Shown here one piece after another: positions 23,463 to 32,097 of a DNA stretch of 41,935 nucleotides. Location: the NCBI GenBank assembly GCA_946185535.1, contig CAMHJX010000026.1, positions 1-41,935 on the forward strand, given 5' to 3'. The notes beneath the pieces were generated by a model. The model was given only the letters and a program-made list of their open reading frames with translations, was not told the origin of the DNA and ran no database searches. The stretch comes from an uncultured Bacteroidales bacterium (GTDB lineage Bacteria; Bacteroidota; Bacteroidia; Bacteroidales; F082). Position 1 is the stretch's first letter. Every line of letters starts with the position of its first letter. A program made the translations under genes and the position numbers.

Positions 23463-25202
23463 ATGAAACTAGTGCACATTATAGTAGGCTTGTTGTTGGT
23501 TTGTTTTGGAGCTTCGTGTTCAAGAACTATGGAATCTGAAATCAGTTGGCAAAAGAACAGTTACCCACGTTTGGTAGTGGTTGACAGCCTTTTGCAGAGC
23601 GACCCAGATAGTGCTTTGAAGCATCTTGAGCAGTTTTATGAGAGTTTTAGTCCCGTTCTATCACCCAGTTTTGAATATATGAGTTTAATGCTTTCGGAAG
23701 CATGTTTCAAAGTGCGTCGCGAGGTAGCCTACTGTGATGAAGTGAAAATGGCATTGACATATTTCGATAGCGTATCCTCTGTTTACACCCACGACAAGGA
23801 TATGGCTTTTCTTTCCGCTCGCACCCATTATATGAATGCCGTATGCATCAACAACGGCATCATTTTTACTGATGATTCCCTCACGATGTTAGCCTGCAAT
23901 GAATACTACAAAGCTTTGGAAATCATGGAACAACAATTCGATGAGGAACAGATTGTTGGGCATAAAGCCGGTTTTATGGCCTTGATTTTTGCCCGATTGG
24001 CCAACATTTATTCCGACAAGTTCCTCATTGAGCCGACTATTTATTTCTACAATAATGTACTGAATTACAAGCGGAAAGCCTATAATCCTCCATCGAGTCT
24101 AGCCAACACCCTATTTTTCTTGGGTTACGAATATGAGAAGTCTGAACAGTATGATAGTGCCTTGCATTATTATGACCAATCGCTTGCCTGCATCAAGGAT
24201 ACGACTGGCATACTTTACAGGAATATTATCAATAGGAAGGCGCTTTCATCTTATCATGTTGGATATGATGCCTCAGCATCTGTGGTTGCGCTGAAGCATA
24301 TCGCCTCTGTCGGCAATGAGTTTGAAAAATATGACCGTTATTTGGGCATTGGCTTTATTTACAAACTTGATAACCAGTATGACTCTGCTATCGTTTATCT
24401 GAATCAAGTCTACGAGGATGCGCCCAGCCTTTTCCTGAAAACCCAAAGTGCCGATTATCTGCGCGAGATATACGAGGACCGTGGCGAGTCGGACAAGGCA
24501 GGCGAATATGCCCGATTTGTGACCCAAAACACCCCTCCAGAATTTGGCACAAAGGCCGATGAATGGCGTTTCACAAGTCTGTTTCAGGACTATTTGCAGC
24601 AAAAACAGGAAAACACCCGACTACAAGAGGCAAAGCTTAACCGTGAGCGGATTATGAAAATTGTGTTGCCTTTGTTGGCATTGATTGCAGTGTTTGCAGT
24701 TTGGATGCTTATCAATCGCAAACGGCACAAACGCACGGAGGCCGAGAAACAAGTTCTTTCGGGGCAATTGCAGGAGCAGGGCGAGGCCCTTTCCGCCATG
24801 AAAAAACGGGTGGAAGCCGCTTCGTTTGCCGAAGAACCCATCTGTCGCCTAATCATAGAGCGAGTGAATGAAGGACAGTTCAAGTCGAAAGTGGACTATA
24901 TAGTTTATAAGGACTATGCCCTCACCAAAGAGCATCTGTTGGCATTGCACGAGGCAGCCGATATCCATTTTGAGCAGTTCACCACCCGCCTCAAAAAGGA
25001 GTATCCAGCACTCACCAAGGGTGATATCGACTATTGCTGCCTTTATCTTTTGGGTGTGGAGGAAGCCGATGTGGCGGCCTTGATGCAGCGTGCCTTCAAC
25101 ACGGTGTGCGAACGCAGCCGCAAACTTAAGAGCATTTTCGGTAACGAAGAACCTCTCTCTATCACCCTGCGAAAGATAGCAAAGCTTAATGTAAACATCT
25201 GA
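23463..25202 (+). CDS. Membrane-spanning TPR / helix-turn-helix regulator
   Basis: A 579-residue protein. ATG 23463 is preferred over the in-frame GTG at 23457, which overlaps the -7 box. It starts with a lipoprotein-like signal (LLLVCFGASC, Cys19). Residues about 30-380 are TPR-like helical pairs (SALHYYDQSLACIKD, GESDKAGEYARFV). One transmembrane helix lies near 398-416 (VLPLLALIAVFAVWMLI), followed by a coiled coil (about 420-455) and a C-terminal domain ending in an HTH reminiscent of LuxR or sigma-4 (LTKGDIDYCCLYLLGVEEADVAALM, TVCERSRKL). The layout implies periplasmic sensing and cytoplasmic DNA binding in one chain. A near-identical 36-bp block precedes both it and the next gene, so it may control itself and that gene; this is inference. 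Confidence 0.8.
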   Translation: MKLVHIIVGLLLVCFGASCSRTMESEISWQKNSYPRLVVVDSLLQSDPDSALKHLEQFYESFSPVLSPSFEYMSLMLSEACFKVRREVAYCDEVKMALTYFDSVSSVYTHDKDMAFLSARTHYMNAVCINNGIIFTDDSLTMLACNEYYKALEIMEQQFDEEQIVGHKAGFMALIFARLANIYSDKFLIEPTIYFYNNVLNYKRKAYNPPSSLANTLFFLGYEYEKSEQYDSALHYYDQSLACIKDTTGILYRNIINRKALSSYHVGYDASASVVALKHIASVGNEFEKYDRYLGIGFIYKLDNQYDSAIVYLNQVYEDAPSLFLKTQSADYLREIYEDRGESDKAGEYARFVTQNTPPEFGTKADEWRFTSLFQDYLQQKQENTRLQEAKLNRERIMKIVLPLLALIAVFAVWMLINRKRHKRTEAEKQVLSGQLQEQGEALSAMKKRVEAASFAEEPICRLIIERVNEGQFKSKVDYIVYKDYALTKEHLLALHEAADIHFEQFTTRLKKEYPALTKGDIDYCCLYLLGVEEADVAALMQRAFNTVCERSRKLKSIFGNEEPLSITLRKIAKLNVNI

Positions 25203-25218
25203 TTCCCATTTGTTTCAC

Positions 25219-25254
25219 AAAATCCGCACCAATCCGCACCATAGTTTTCTTGAC
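25219..25254 (+). promoter_or_regulatory. Block B: second copy of the tandem AATCCGCACC block
   Basis: AATCCGCACC at 25221-25230 and 25231-25240, then ATAGTTTTCTTGAC. Here the block runs into the -33 element of the following promoter. The distance from repeat end to -7 box is 32 nt versus 43 nt in block A, a difference of about one helix turn. Confidence 0.6.
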
Positions 25255-25280
25255 AGCGGTAAGATCTGTTTGTAGTTTTG
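25250..25280 (+). promoter_or_regulatory. Promoter of the secreted two-gene unit
   Basis: TTG (25250-25252), 20 bp, TAGTTTTG (25273-25280). Spacing matches the Bacteroidota consensus; the ATGs at 25304 and 25325 follow. Confidence 0.65.
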
Positions 25281-25324
25281 TCCATCGAAAAACAACGATC
25301 AATATGCATAAAAACTCAACGGCT

Positions 25325-26893
25325 ATGAAAAAGAAAAGACTTTTGTTACTGGTGATGTGCGTGATGGGGCTGGCATCCGTGGCACAGCAGCCACCCATCT
25401 CTCACATCGAGACCAACAATGTAAGGGCAACCATCCTCGGCAATGGCAGCGTCTTTGTCCCACAACGTGGTACATATTATGAACAATGGGACACCTATCA
25501 CAATGATTGCCCCACTTGGGAAGTGCCCCAAGGCAGCGGCAAAGAGACCATCTTCCAACATTCGCTCTGGTTTGGCGGTCTGGATACCGCCGACAGTCTT
25601 CACCTTGCAGCTTTAAAATTCGGACAAAACTGGGAAGGGATTGATGGAGCTATTAACGACTATTGGGCAGGGCCTCTCAAGACAGCTGACGCCACAATCG
25701 ACCTGATGACGGCACTGAAGTTCCATCGTGTATGGAACCTCACTCGCTCCGAAATCGAACAATTCATCGCCAATCACGGCAACGCAGGCTATCAAACACC
25801 TGAGGACATCCTAACTTGGCCAGCCCATGGCGATGCGGGCTATGCCGAAAACCTTGCGCCTTTTGTAGACGTGAATGGTGACGGACATTACAACCCTGCC
25901 GAAGGCGACTATCCCGACATCAAGGGCGACCAATGCCTCTTCTTTGTTTTCAATGACTGCTTTAGTAATCATCTTGAATCGGGAGGAGGAAAGATTGGCC
26001 TTGAGGTCCATGCCATGGTGTATGCCTTTGATGCCCCAAATGATGAGGCTTTGAACAATACCGTGTTTGTGAACTACAAGTTCTTCAACCGTTCCTCCAA
26101 CGATTATCACGACACCTATCTCGGTCTTTGGAACGACTGGGACATCGGCTATGCTTGGGATGACTATGTTGGCTGCGATGTGCAACGTGGCTCAAGCTTT
26201 GCCTATAATGGTGTCCCAATGGATGGCGATGGGCAGCCATGGGCATACGGTGATAATCCACCTGTTCAGGTCTGTACTATATTGGCTGGTCCCTATATGG
26301 ATGCAGACGGGCGTGATAATCCCGCCTATAACGGAGATTGTGGAACCTTGTTCAACAACACGCATCCTTTGGACAAATATGCCTACAATGGCTACAATTT
26401 TGGTAATGGCATCGCCGATGATGAACGCTTGGGTATGTGCGGATTTATGTATCATGTCAACTCTGTAAGTATCAATGGCAATCCAAGTTCGGCTTTGGAA
26501 TACTATAATTTTTTGCGTGGTGTATGGAAAAACGGAACACACATGCAATATGGTGGCAATGCCTACAGCGGTGAAAATGTTGTCGGTCCCGAATGCAGCT
26601 TTATGTTCCCTGGTGACACCGACCCTTGCAATTTTGGCACTAATGGTGTGGCCCCTAATGACGATTACAACACCAATGGCAAATATTGGACGGAAGAAGA
26701 ATGTAATAATGAACCCACCGACCGCCGAGGTCTTGCCATGGTTGGGCCGTTCAATTTTGTCGCCGGCACTACGCAAGAATTGGACTATGCCATGATTACC
26801 GTATGGAAAAATGACAGCCAGTCGGCTCTTGAGCGCAAAGGCGAATTCATCGACCATATCAGGACATTGTTCAATAATGGCTTCGGAAAATAA
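25325..26893 (+). CDS. Secreted protein with calcium-loop-like motif, no sorting domain
   Basis: A 522-residue exported protein. ATG 25325 gives MKKKRLLLLVMCVMGLASVAQQ, a clean signal peptide; ATG 25304 would add seven residues. The mature part has a Bacteroidota surface-protein pattern with a DVNGDGHYNPAEGDYPD segment, an EF-hand-like Asp/Asn loop, followed by IKGDQCLFFVFND and later LGLWNDWDIGYAWDDYVGCD and FVAGTTQELDYAMITVWK. Proteins of this kind that I recall usually continue into a T9SS sorting domain; this one stops after the FIDHIRTLFNNGFGK segment. The next gene follows after 32 nt and does have a sorting domain, so they may form a complex. Function unknown. Confidence 0.78.
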   Translation: MKKKRLLLLVMCVMGLASVAQQPPISHIETNNVRATILGNGSVFVPQRGTYYEQWDTYHNDCPTWEVPQGSGKETIFQHSLWFGGLDTADSLHLAALKFGQNWEGIDGAINDYWAGPLKTADATIDLMTALKFHRVWNLTRSEIEQFIANHGNAGYQTPEDILTWPAHGDAGYAENLAPFVDVNGDGHYNPAEGDYPDIKGDQCLFFVFNDCFSNHLESGGGKIGLEVHAMVYAFDAPNDEALNNTVFVNYKFFNRSSNDYHDTYLGLWNDWDIGYAWDDYVGCDVQRGSSFAYNGVPMDGDGQPWAYGDNPPVQVCTILAGPYMDADGRDNPAYNGDCGTLFNNTHPLDKYAYNGYNFGNGIADDERLGMCGFMYHVNSVSINGNPSSALEYYNFLRGVWKNGTHMQYGGNAYSGENVVGPECSFMFPGDTDPCNFGTNGVAPNDDYNTNGKYWTEEECNNEPTDRRGLAMVGPFNFVAGTTQELDYAMITVWKNDSQSALERKGEFIDHIRTLFNNGFGK

Positions 26894-26925
26894 AACAAAT
26901 GTCTAACGATTTAATACTGAACAAA

Positions 26926-28356
26926 ATGAAAAGATTATATATTATGATGATGCTCCTTTTGACGGGCATCATGGTCGAGGCACAGACCAGCGTTTGGGAC
27001 GGCAGCAGAGCCGTTTGGACCAGAGGCAACGGAACTGAAAGCAGCCCATACCTGATTGAATCGGCCCAAAACTTGGCTTTCTTGGCTTATATGGTCAACA
27101 AAGGCTTTGATACGGAAGGCTTGTATTTCCGTCTCACCACAGACATTGACCTAAACGGTAGTGAGGACCAAAAATGGGTGCCCATCGGGTTGTACAACAA
27201 GTGGTTCGATGATGATGGCTGTGATAGAGGCAACCAAGGTAGTATTTCCGGTTATAATCCAGAAACTGTGTTCAGAGGCCACTTCGATGGTGGAGAGCAC
27301 AGCATTTCGAATATATATGTTGATTCGGAAGCCTACTACTATGATAAAGGCGTTGGCCTTTTTGGATGCACTGAAGGCAGAATAATCGGACAAGATGTGG
27401 AACCAGCCGTTATCGAGAATGTATTTGTCACTAGTGGTTATGTCACAGGAGTGATTTGCGGTGGCATTGTAGGAAATGGATCGTCCTCCACATTGGTGTC
27501 CCGTTGTTGGAATGGCGCAACCGTAGTCTCCAATGATTCTAAATCCGGTGGCATCGTTGGTTCTAATGCCTATCAAGTCTATAACTGTTACAATATTGGT
27601 AATATCAGTGGCCAATATGCAGGTGGTATCGTTGGTTTTGGTACCACGGAAATTGCAGAATGTTACAATAAAGGAGAGGTGTCAGGTGCCTACTCGGGTG
27701 GAATCTATGGCTTTTCTCTTAATGGAAAAGTGACAATAAACAATTGCTACAATACAGGAAGCATTTTCGCTGACGGTACAGTTATAGGTACTGCTCCAGC
27801 AGGACCTGCTGCCGGTGGCATCGCTAGCTTCTTGCATAATGGTAATTGTGTGATAACCAATTGCTATAATGTAGGTACAATTTCCAGCACCGAAGATGCC
27901 GGCTGTATTTTGGCCTATGGCAATAATACAACACTTGAAAACAACTATTACATCAATACGTGTAGTGCAGGCGGCGAAGGTGTGGCATTAAGCGAAGACT
28001 ATATGCGCTGCCTTGATTTCGTGGATTGTCTCAACGGCAATAATAGCGATCCAGTGTGGGCTCAGGATGAGAATAATATCAATGAGGGTTTCCCCATTCT
28101 TGAGAAAGACAATCTCGCTGTTGCAGATGGGTCTGTAACTGCCTTCAATGTCTATCCCAATCCAACCGACGGAATAGTGAACATTGAAGGAGTGAAGGTG
28201 GCCCAAGTACAAGTTTACAACAACCTCGGGCAGGCTGTAAGAACCTTTTACAATACCAATATAATCAACACAAATGATATTCAAAAAGGGGTTTATCTGC
28301 TTCGGTTAATTGCAACAGATGGTACGTGCTATTCGACACGATTGGTAGTACATTGA
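26926..28356 (+). CDS. T9SS-secreted GLUG-repeat protein
   Basis: A 476-residue exported protein. ATG 26926 (MKRLYIMMMLLLTGIMVEAQ) gives a proper signal peptide; ATG 26899 adds nine polar residues. Residues about 30-160 contain AVWTRGNGTESSPYLIESAQNLAFLAYMVN, the typical lead-in of GLUG proteins. Then come at least four GLUG-type repeats (GGIVGSNAYQVYNCYNIGNI, GGIVGFGTTEIAECYNKGEV, and two more), expected to form a beta-helix. The end is a type A sorting domain (FNVYPNPTDGIVNIEG...STRLVVH). GLUG repeats occur in adhesins and surface proteins. It lies 32 nt after the previous secreted gene and ends at a strong terminator. Confidence 0.85.
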   Translation: MKRLYIMMMLLLTGIMVEAQTSVWDGSRAVWTRGNGTESSPYLIESAQNLAFLAYMVNKGFDTEGLYFRLTTDIDLNGSEDQKWVPIGLYNKWFDDDGCDRGNQGSISGYNPETVFRGHFDGGEHSISNIYVDSEAYYYDKGVGLFGCTEGRIIGQDVEPAVIENVFVTSGYVTGVICGGIVGNGSSSTLVSRCWNGATVVSNDSKSGGIVGSNAYQVYNCYNIGNISGQYAGGIVGFGTTEIAECYNKGEVSGAYSGGIYGFSLNGKVTINNCYNTGSIFADGTVIGTAPAGPAAGGIASFLHNGNCVITNCYNVGTISSTEDAGCILAYGNNTTLENNYYINTCSAGGEGVALSEDYMRCLDFVDCLNGNNSDPVWAQDENNINEGFPILEKDNLAVADGSVTAFNVYPNPTDGIVNIEGVKVAQVQVYNNLGQAVRTFYNTNIINTNDIQKGVYLLRLIATDGTCYSTRLVVH

Positions 28357-28361
28357 GATAC

Positions 28362-28398
28362 AAAAAGCCTCGTCACACAACAGCGACGAGGCTTTTTT
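28362..28398. terminator. Bidirectional intrinsic terminator
   Basis: GCCTCGTC (28367-28374) pairs with GACGAGGC (28385-28392), flanked by A5 on the left and T6 on the right, so it works for both convergent genes. Confidence 0.9.
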
Positions 28399-28414
28399 CA
28401 AATAATTTGAAAAT

Positions 28415-29464
28415 TTACTTTTCCAACTGTCTTCCAATCTCCTCCATCAGCTCCTCCCCTTCCAAGTTGCGTGCGACAATCACGCCGTCCCTGATTAAGG
28501 CGTTCTGAGGGATGAATGCAATGGCATACAAGGCTCCAGCAGCATTGCTCCAACCTTGAAGGTCGGAGACATGGGTCCAAGTGAGACCGTCCTTCTCGAT
28601 GGCAGCAAGCCATTTTTCCTTGTCCGTATCGAAGGAGACGCCGAGGACATCAAAGCCTTGGTCGTGATATTTCTGATAGGCAGCCACCACATTGGGGTTC
28701 TCCTTGCGGCAGTCGGGACACCACGAAGCCCAAAAGTCGACCAACAGGAGTTTGCCTTGGGCGAGCTCGCTGAGCGTCACAGGGTTGCCGTCAGGGTCGT
28801 TTTGGGTGAAGTCAATCATTGGCTGACCCGCCTGCACGCGTTCTTGCTTCTCCACATATTCTTCAGCCAGTTTCAAGTTAGCGGTGCTGAGGGTGCTGTC
28901 GGCATGGTGAATGTTATCAATCATCGTGCGCAATTCGCAGGGACCAAAGGCCCATTTGTAGCGGTACATCACATAATGCGCCACGGGGTCGGTCGGGTTT
29001 TCCCACACATAATCGAAGCAGTGCATCTTCAGGATCTCGTCCTTATCTGCTTGGACCATCGTACTGTCGGCTTCCAGCTTGGCCTCAAGCTCATCGTAGC
29101 TTTTCGTGAAGGCATTAAGACGGTCTTGTGACTCTGAGCCTTTCACCAAGATGGCGTTAGGATTCTGTGCATCGCCTTCGAGGGTCACATCAACATTGTC
29201 CGTGAAAAACGGAAAAGGACGGCGCCAGCCTTGCAGCATGATGCTGTACATCTCATTTTCTTCACATTTTGGGGTCTCAAACACAGCATCCCAATTGGCA
29301 ATTACAGCCGAATCAATGGTTTGACCGTCTTTTTGCAGGTAAACCATCTTGCCATCGGCATTGGCGAGATTGACATTTACCTTAAAGGTCTCAGTCTTTG
29401 GGGTTGAAGTGCAGGCGAAAAGCCCTAGGGTGAGTGCACCAAATAGTATAAGGTTTTTTTTCAT
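28415..29464 (-). CDS. TlpA-like thioredoxin-fold lipoprotein with WCPDC site
   Basis: A 349-residue lipoprotein. ATG 29464 gives MKKNLILFGALTLGLFAC (lipobox, Cys18); the open frame to 29527 only translates the neighbouring repeat. Residues about 25-110 are a DUF4369-like beta domain (FKVNVNLANADGKMVYLQKDG). A helical linker follows, then a thioredoxin domain (about 215-349) with LLLVDFWASWCPDCRKENPNV and a cis-proline region AFIPQNALI. The CPDC pair differs from the CGPC of the tandem paralogue upstream, suggesting a different redox potential. Such proteins handle disulfides in the periplasm. It is the last gene of the strand run that starts with purH. Confidence 0.9.
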   Translation of the reverse strand: MKKNLILFGALTLGLFACTSTPKTETFKVNVNLANADGKMVYLQKDGQTIDSAVIANWDAVFETPKCEENEMYSIMLQGWRRPFPFFTDNVDVTLEGDAQNPNAILVKGSESQDRLNAFTKSYDELEAKLEADSTMVQADKDEILKMHCFDYVWENPTDPVAHYVMYRYKWAFGPCELRTMIDNIHHADSTLSTANLKLAEEYVEKQERVQAGQPMIDFTQNDPDGNPVTLSELAQGKLLLVDFWASWCPDCRKENPNVVAAYQKYHDQGFDVLGVSFDTDKEKWLAAIEKDGLTWTHVSDLQGWSNAAGALYAIAFIPQNALIRDGVIVARNLEGEELMEEIGRQLEK

Positions 29465-29479
29465 AGCGATTATTTTAAT

Positions 29480-29554
29480 TCGGAATGCTGAATGAGGAAT
29501 GCTGAATGACCTACCGGAGTCAATCATTCAGCATTCAGCATTCCACATTCCACA
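29480..29554. repeat. GAATGCTGAATG-type inverted repeat between the thioredoxin genes
   Basis: Two GGAATGCTGAATGA units face TCATTCAGCATTC. Same family as 10595 and 15966; again between two co-directional genes. Confidence 0.78.
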
Positions 29555-30640
29555 TTATTTAAGCAGTTCAGCAAGTTTTGCCGTCAAGTCTTCCCCTCTC
29601 AAGCCTTTGGCCACCATGGTGCCGTTCTGGTCGAAGAGGAAATTGGACGGGATGTAATAGATCATATAGTCTTCGCTGGCCTTGTTTTCGGCATCGCGCA
29701 CCTGCGTCCAAGGCAACTGATCTTCCTCGACGGCTTGCAACCATGCGGCTTCGTCTTGGTCGACGCTAACACCAATAACATTGAAGCCAGCCCCATGGAA
29801 CTGTTCGTAAGCAGCTTTCACGACAGGGTTCTCCTTGCGGCAGGGACCACACCACGAAGCCCAGAAGTCGACCAAGGTGAGCTTGTTTTGGGGAATCATC
29901 TCGGATAAGACAACCTCCGTGCCATCATTGGTTTTCAGGGTAAAATCGATGAACGGCTGACCCACATCCAAACGCTGCTGCTTGGCGATATAGTCATTGA
30001 GGTGGTCACGATAGATGGATTCGGTGGTAAACATGCCAACCAATTCTTTCAACTGGTCAATGGGATAGTCTTGCTTCACGCCATCGAGGATGTAATGGGT
30101 GACAAAACTCTCCGGATGCGCTTTAATGTAATCGTCGCGGAAGTTGTCTTGTTGCTCCATCAACGCCGTGCCGACCTTGTTGAGAGAATCCATCATGATG
30201 GAATCGTTGTCAGCAAAAGCTTGCTGCATGTCGGCGTACAGATCGCGAATCTGAGTGTCAAAAGCTTTCAGCTGGTCGTTATAGGCATCCAGTTCAGCTT
30301 GCGTTTCCGAAGCGATGATCTCAACATCTTGCGGGTTGTTCATATCGCCCACAAAAGCGACATCCTTGTTATCGGCAAAGAAAGGCATAGAGCCTCGTTT
30401 CCCTTTCACTTTCAAAGCGTAAAGAAGCTGCGGATTGTCAACAGGGGCAGTCAACACAGCTTGGTCAGCAACAATGACAGCCGAGTCGATGGTGACCGGC
30501 ACATTGTCGACATATTTCTGCAAATACACGGTCTTCTCGTTGCCGTTCGTCAAACCCACATTGACTTTAAAGGTTTTTTTCTCGTTACAGGCTGTCAGGC
30601 CAAGGACCACAGCAAATAGAAATAGTAGATGTTTTTTCAT
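29555..30640 (-). CDS. TlpA-like thioredoxin-fold lipoprotein with WCGPC site
   Basis: A 361-residue paralogue of the next gene. It has signal and lipobox in MKKHLLFLFAVVLGLTAC (Cys18), then a DUF4369-like domain (FKVNVGLTNGNEKTVYLQKY), a helical linker (about 115-220) and a C-terminal thioredoxin domain with LTLVDFWASWCGPCRKENPVV and the IPSNFLFD cis-proline segment. CGPC is the standard thioredoxin active site. A role in envelope disulfide reduction or stress is expected. It begins 22 nt after mreD, so it is probably cotranscribed with the cell-shape genes, where other Bacteroidota usually have mrdA and rodA. Confidence 0.92.
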   Translation of the reverse strand: MKKHLLFLFAVVLGLTACNEKKTFKVNVGLTNGNEKTVYLQKYVDNVPVTIDSAVIVADQAVLTAPVDNPQLLYALKVKGKRGSMPFFADNKDVAFVGDMNNPQDVEIIASETQAELDAYNDQLKAFDTQIRDLYADMQQAFADNDSIMMDSLNKVGTALMEQQDNFRDDYIKAHPESFVTHYILDGVKQDYPIDQLKELVGMFTTESIYRDHLNDYIAKQQRLDVGQPFIDFTLKTNDGTEVVLSEMIPQNKLTLVDFWASWCGPCRKENPVVKAAYEQFHGAGFNVIGVSVDQDEAAWLQAVEEDQLPWTQVRDAENKASEDYMIYYIPSNFLFDQNGTMVAKGLRGEDLTAKLAELLK

Positions 30641-30662
30641 TGTGAATCAAATATTTATTGTG

Positions 30663-31178
30663 TTATTCTCTTTTCTTTTCCGATTTGAAGATGTAAAGAA
30701 TCATCATGATCAAGAAGATGGAAACAGGCACGCTGAGCAAGATGCGCAACAGCACCTGACCGATGAGCCTGATACTGAACGACTCGAGGAAAAACAGCGC
30801 GAAATGATGGATAAACACCATGCATAGCACATACCGGAAGAACCAAAGTCCACCCAACTGACCAAGATTCGGTTCGGTGATGTTTTCAAACTTGATGTTG
30901 CCCGAAACCAGCTTGATAATGGACGGTCGGCAAAAAGCCATCAAGGTGGTGGCTCCGGCGTGAAGCCCAGGGGTTCCCGTAAACAAGTCGACGGTCAAAC
31001 CTAAGGCAAAGCCCAAAACCAACAACTGCCATTTGGGTGTACTGAACGGCAGCAACATGATGAAAACCAGATAAATATACGGATGCACATACCCTCCAAG
31101 GCGGATATGGTTAATGACCAGCACTTGAAAGAGTACGAGCACGACGAAACGGATGATTTGTAGTACGGTCTTGTTCAT
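30663..31178 (-). CDS. mreD: Rod shape-determining protein MreD
   Basis: A 171-residue integral membrane protein of the elongasome with five to six hydrophobic helices: FVVLVLFQVLVIN, YIYLVFIMLLPF, LLVLGFALGLTVDLF, then FFRYVLCMVFIHHFALFFLE and VSIFLIMMILYIF. The phrase GLTVDLFTGTPGLHAGATTLMAF is the conserved MreD core. It follows mreC by one base, so translation is coupled. With MreC and MreB it positions the peptidoglycan elongation machinery. Confidence 0.93.
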   Translation of the reverse strand: MNKTVLQIIRFVVLVLFQVLVINHIRLGGYVHPYIYLVFIMLLPFSTPKWQLLVLGFALGLTVDLFTGTPGLHAGATTLMAFCRPSIIKLVSGNIKFENITEPNLGQLGGLWFFRYVLCMVFIHHFALFFLESFSIRLIGQVLLRILLSVPVSIFLIMMILYIFKSEKKRE

Positions 31179-31179
31179 A

Positions 31180-31995
31180 TCATTTGAGTCTGGCTTTGAG
31201 CGAATCGAGCTCGGGTTTGTGCAAATCTCTAATCACATAGACATGCCTCAAGGTGGCGAAGTCGGTGGCAAACCTGACTTTGGCCTTATTCAAGGCATCG
31301 ACAGCGGTGGGATAAAACTCCTCAACCGTACCCACCATAAGGTCTTCGGGGAAGATATAGGAATGCGAACTGGTCAAGATGGTGTCGCCTTTCTGCAAAA
31401 GGATATGCGTCGGAATGTCCTCCACCATACCATAACGGTAGTTATTGGTCTCCCACTTCAGGCTGGCGAGTTCTTGGCTTTCCTTGATGCGCACACCTAC
31501 CACCGACTTGCTGTGCAATAGGCTCATGACGGAGGCAAAATGGCGGCTCACATCGGTCACCACACCCACGATACCATCGGTGGAAATGACACCCATATCG
31601 CGCTCAATGCCGTCAACCTTACCTTTATTAATAATTATATAATTGTTGGCCTGATTGGTACTGTTGTTGACCACCTGCGCGGGGATGTATTTATATAAGG
31701 TGTCGCCCTCACTGATGTCGAAGGTACAAGTCGTGGTGTCGTAAACCACCGACAACCTTTGTCTGAGCAAGGCATTCTCTTCGGCTAGTTGTTCGTTGGC
31801 GCTGTTGAGGCGGAAATAGTTGCCCACCTCGCTGCTCCACTCGTAGATTTTGCCCACGACATCATTAGTCGTGTTCACCATGCGGTCGCGATGGAAGCGT
31901 TGGCTGTTGGCGAGCAGCAAGACGGAAATCACCTCGAGCAAGATGAACAAGATGACGAAGTGATGTTTAATGATGAAACGCCGCAGGTTGTACAT
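31180..31995 (-). CDS. mreC: Rod shape-determining protein MreC
   Basis: A 271-residue bitopic membrane protein of the elongasome. A single N-terminal helix (HFVILFILLEVISVLLL) is followed by a coiled coil (about 60-90, NEQLAEENALLRQRL) and the periplasmic double beta-barrel. The conserved stretch IINKGKVDGIERDMGVISTDGIVGVVTDVSRHFASVMSLLH is diagnostic, as are QKGDTILTSSHSYIFPEDLMVGTV. It sits between mreB and mreD; the gap to mreB (102 bp) holds a dispersed inverted repeat, which is unusual inside this operon. Confidence 0.95.
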   Translation of the reverse strand: MYNLRRFIIKHHFVILFILLEVISVLLLANSQRFHRDRMVNTTNDVVGKIYEWSSEVGNYFRLNSANEQLAEENALLRQRLSVVYDTTTCTFDISEGDTLYKYIPAQVVNNSTNQANNYIIINKGKVDGIERDMGVISTDGIVGVVTDVSRHFASVMSLLHSKSVVGVRIKESQELASLKWETNNYRYGMVEDIPTHILLQKGDTILTSSHSYIFPEDLMVGTVEEFYPTAVDALNKAKVRFATDFATLRHVYVIRDLHKPELDSLKARLK

Positions 31996-32009
31996 GTCCT
32001 TATTATTGG

Positions 32010-32087
32010 GCTTCGGGCCCTTCGACAGGCTCAGGGACCCTTATAGCAACTGAAAAAGCAAAGGTCGTTGAGCTTGTCGAAACGCCG
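32010..32087. repeat. CCTTCGACAGGCTCAGG inverted repeat between mreB and mreC
   Basis: Left arm CCCTTCGACAGGCTCAGGGACC and right arm GGTCGTTGAGCTTGTCGAAA pair imperfectly. Repeats with the TTCGACA-GCTCAGGG core are known from many bacterial phyla. Confidence 0.78.
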
Positions 32088-32097
32088 ACTTGCGTCA

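Noticed and set aside
29465-29527. N-terminal extension of the CPDC thioredoxin protein
   Set aside because: The added residues (SFSIPHSAFRI) translate the GAATGCTGAATG repeat; the lipoprotein signal starts at 29464.
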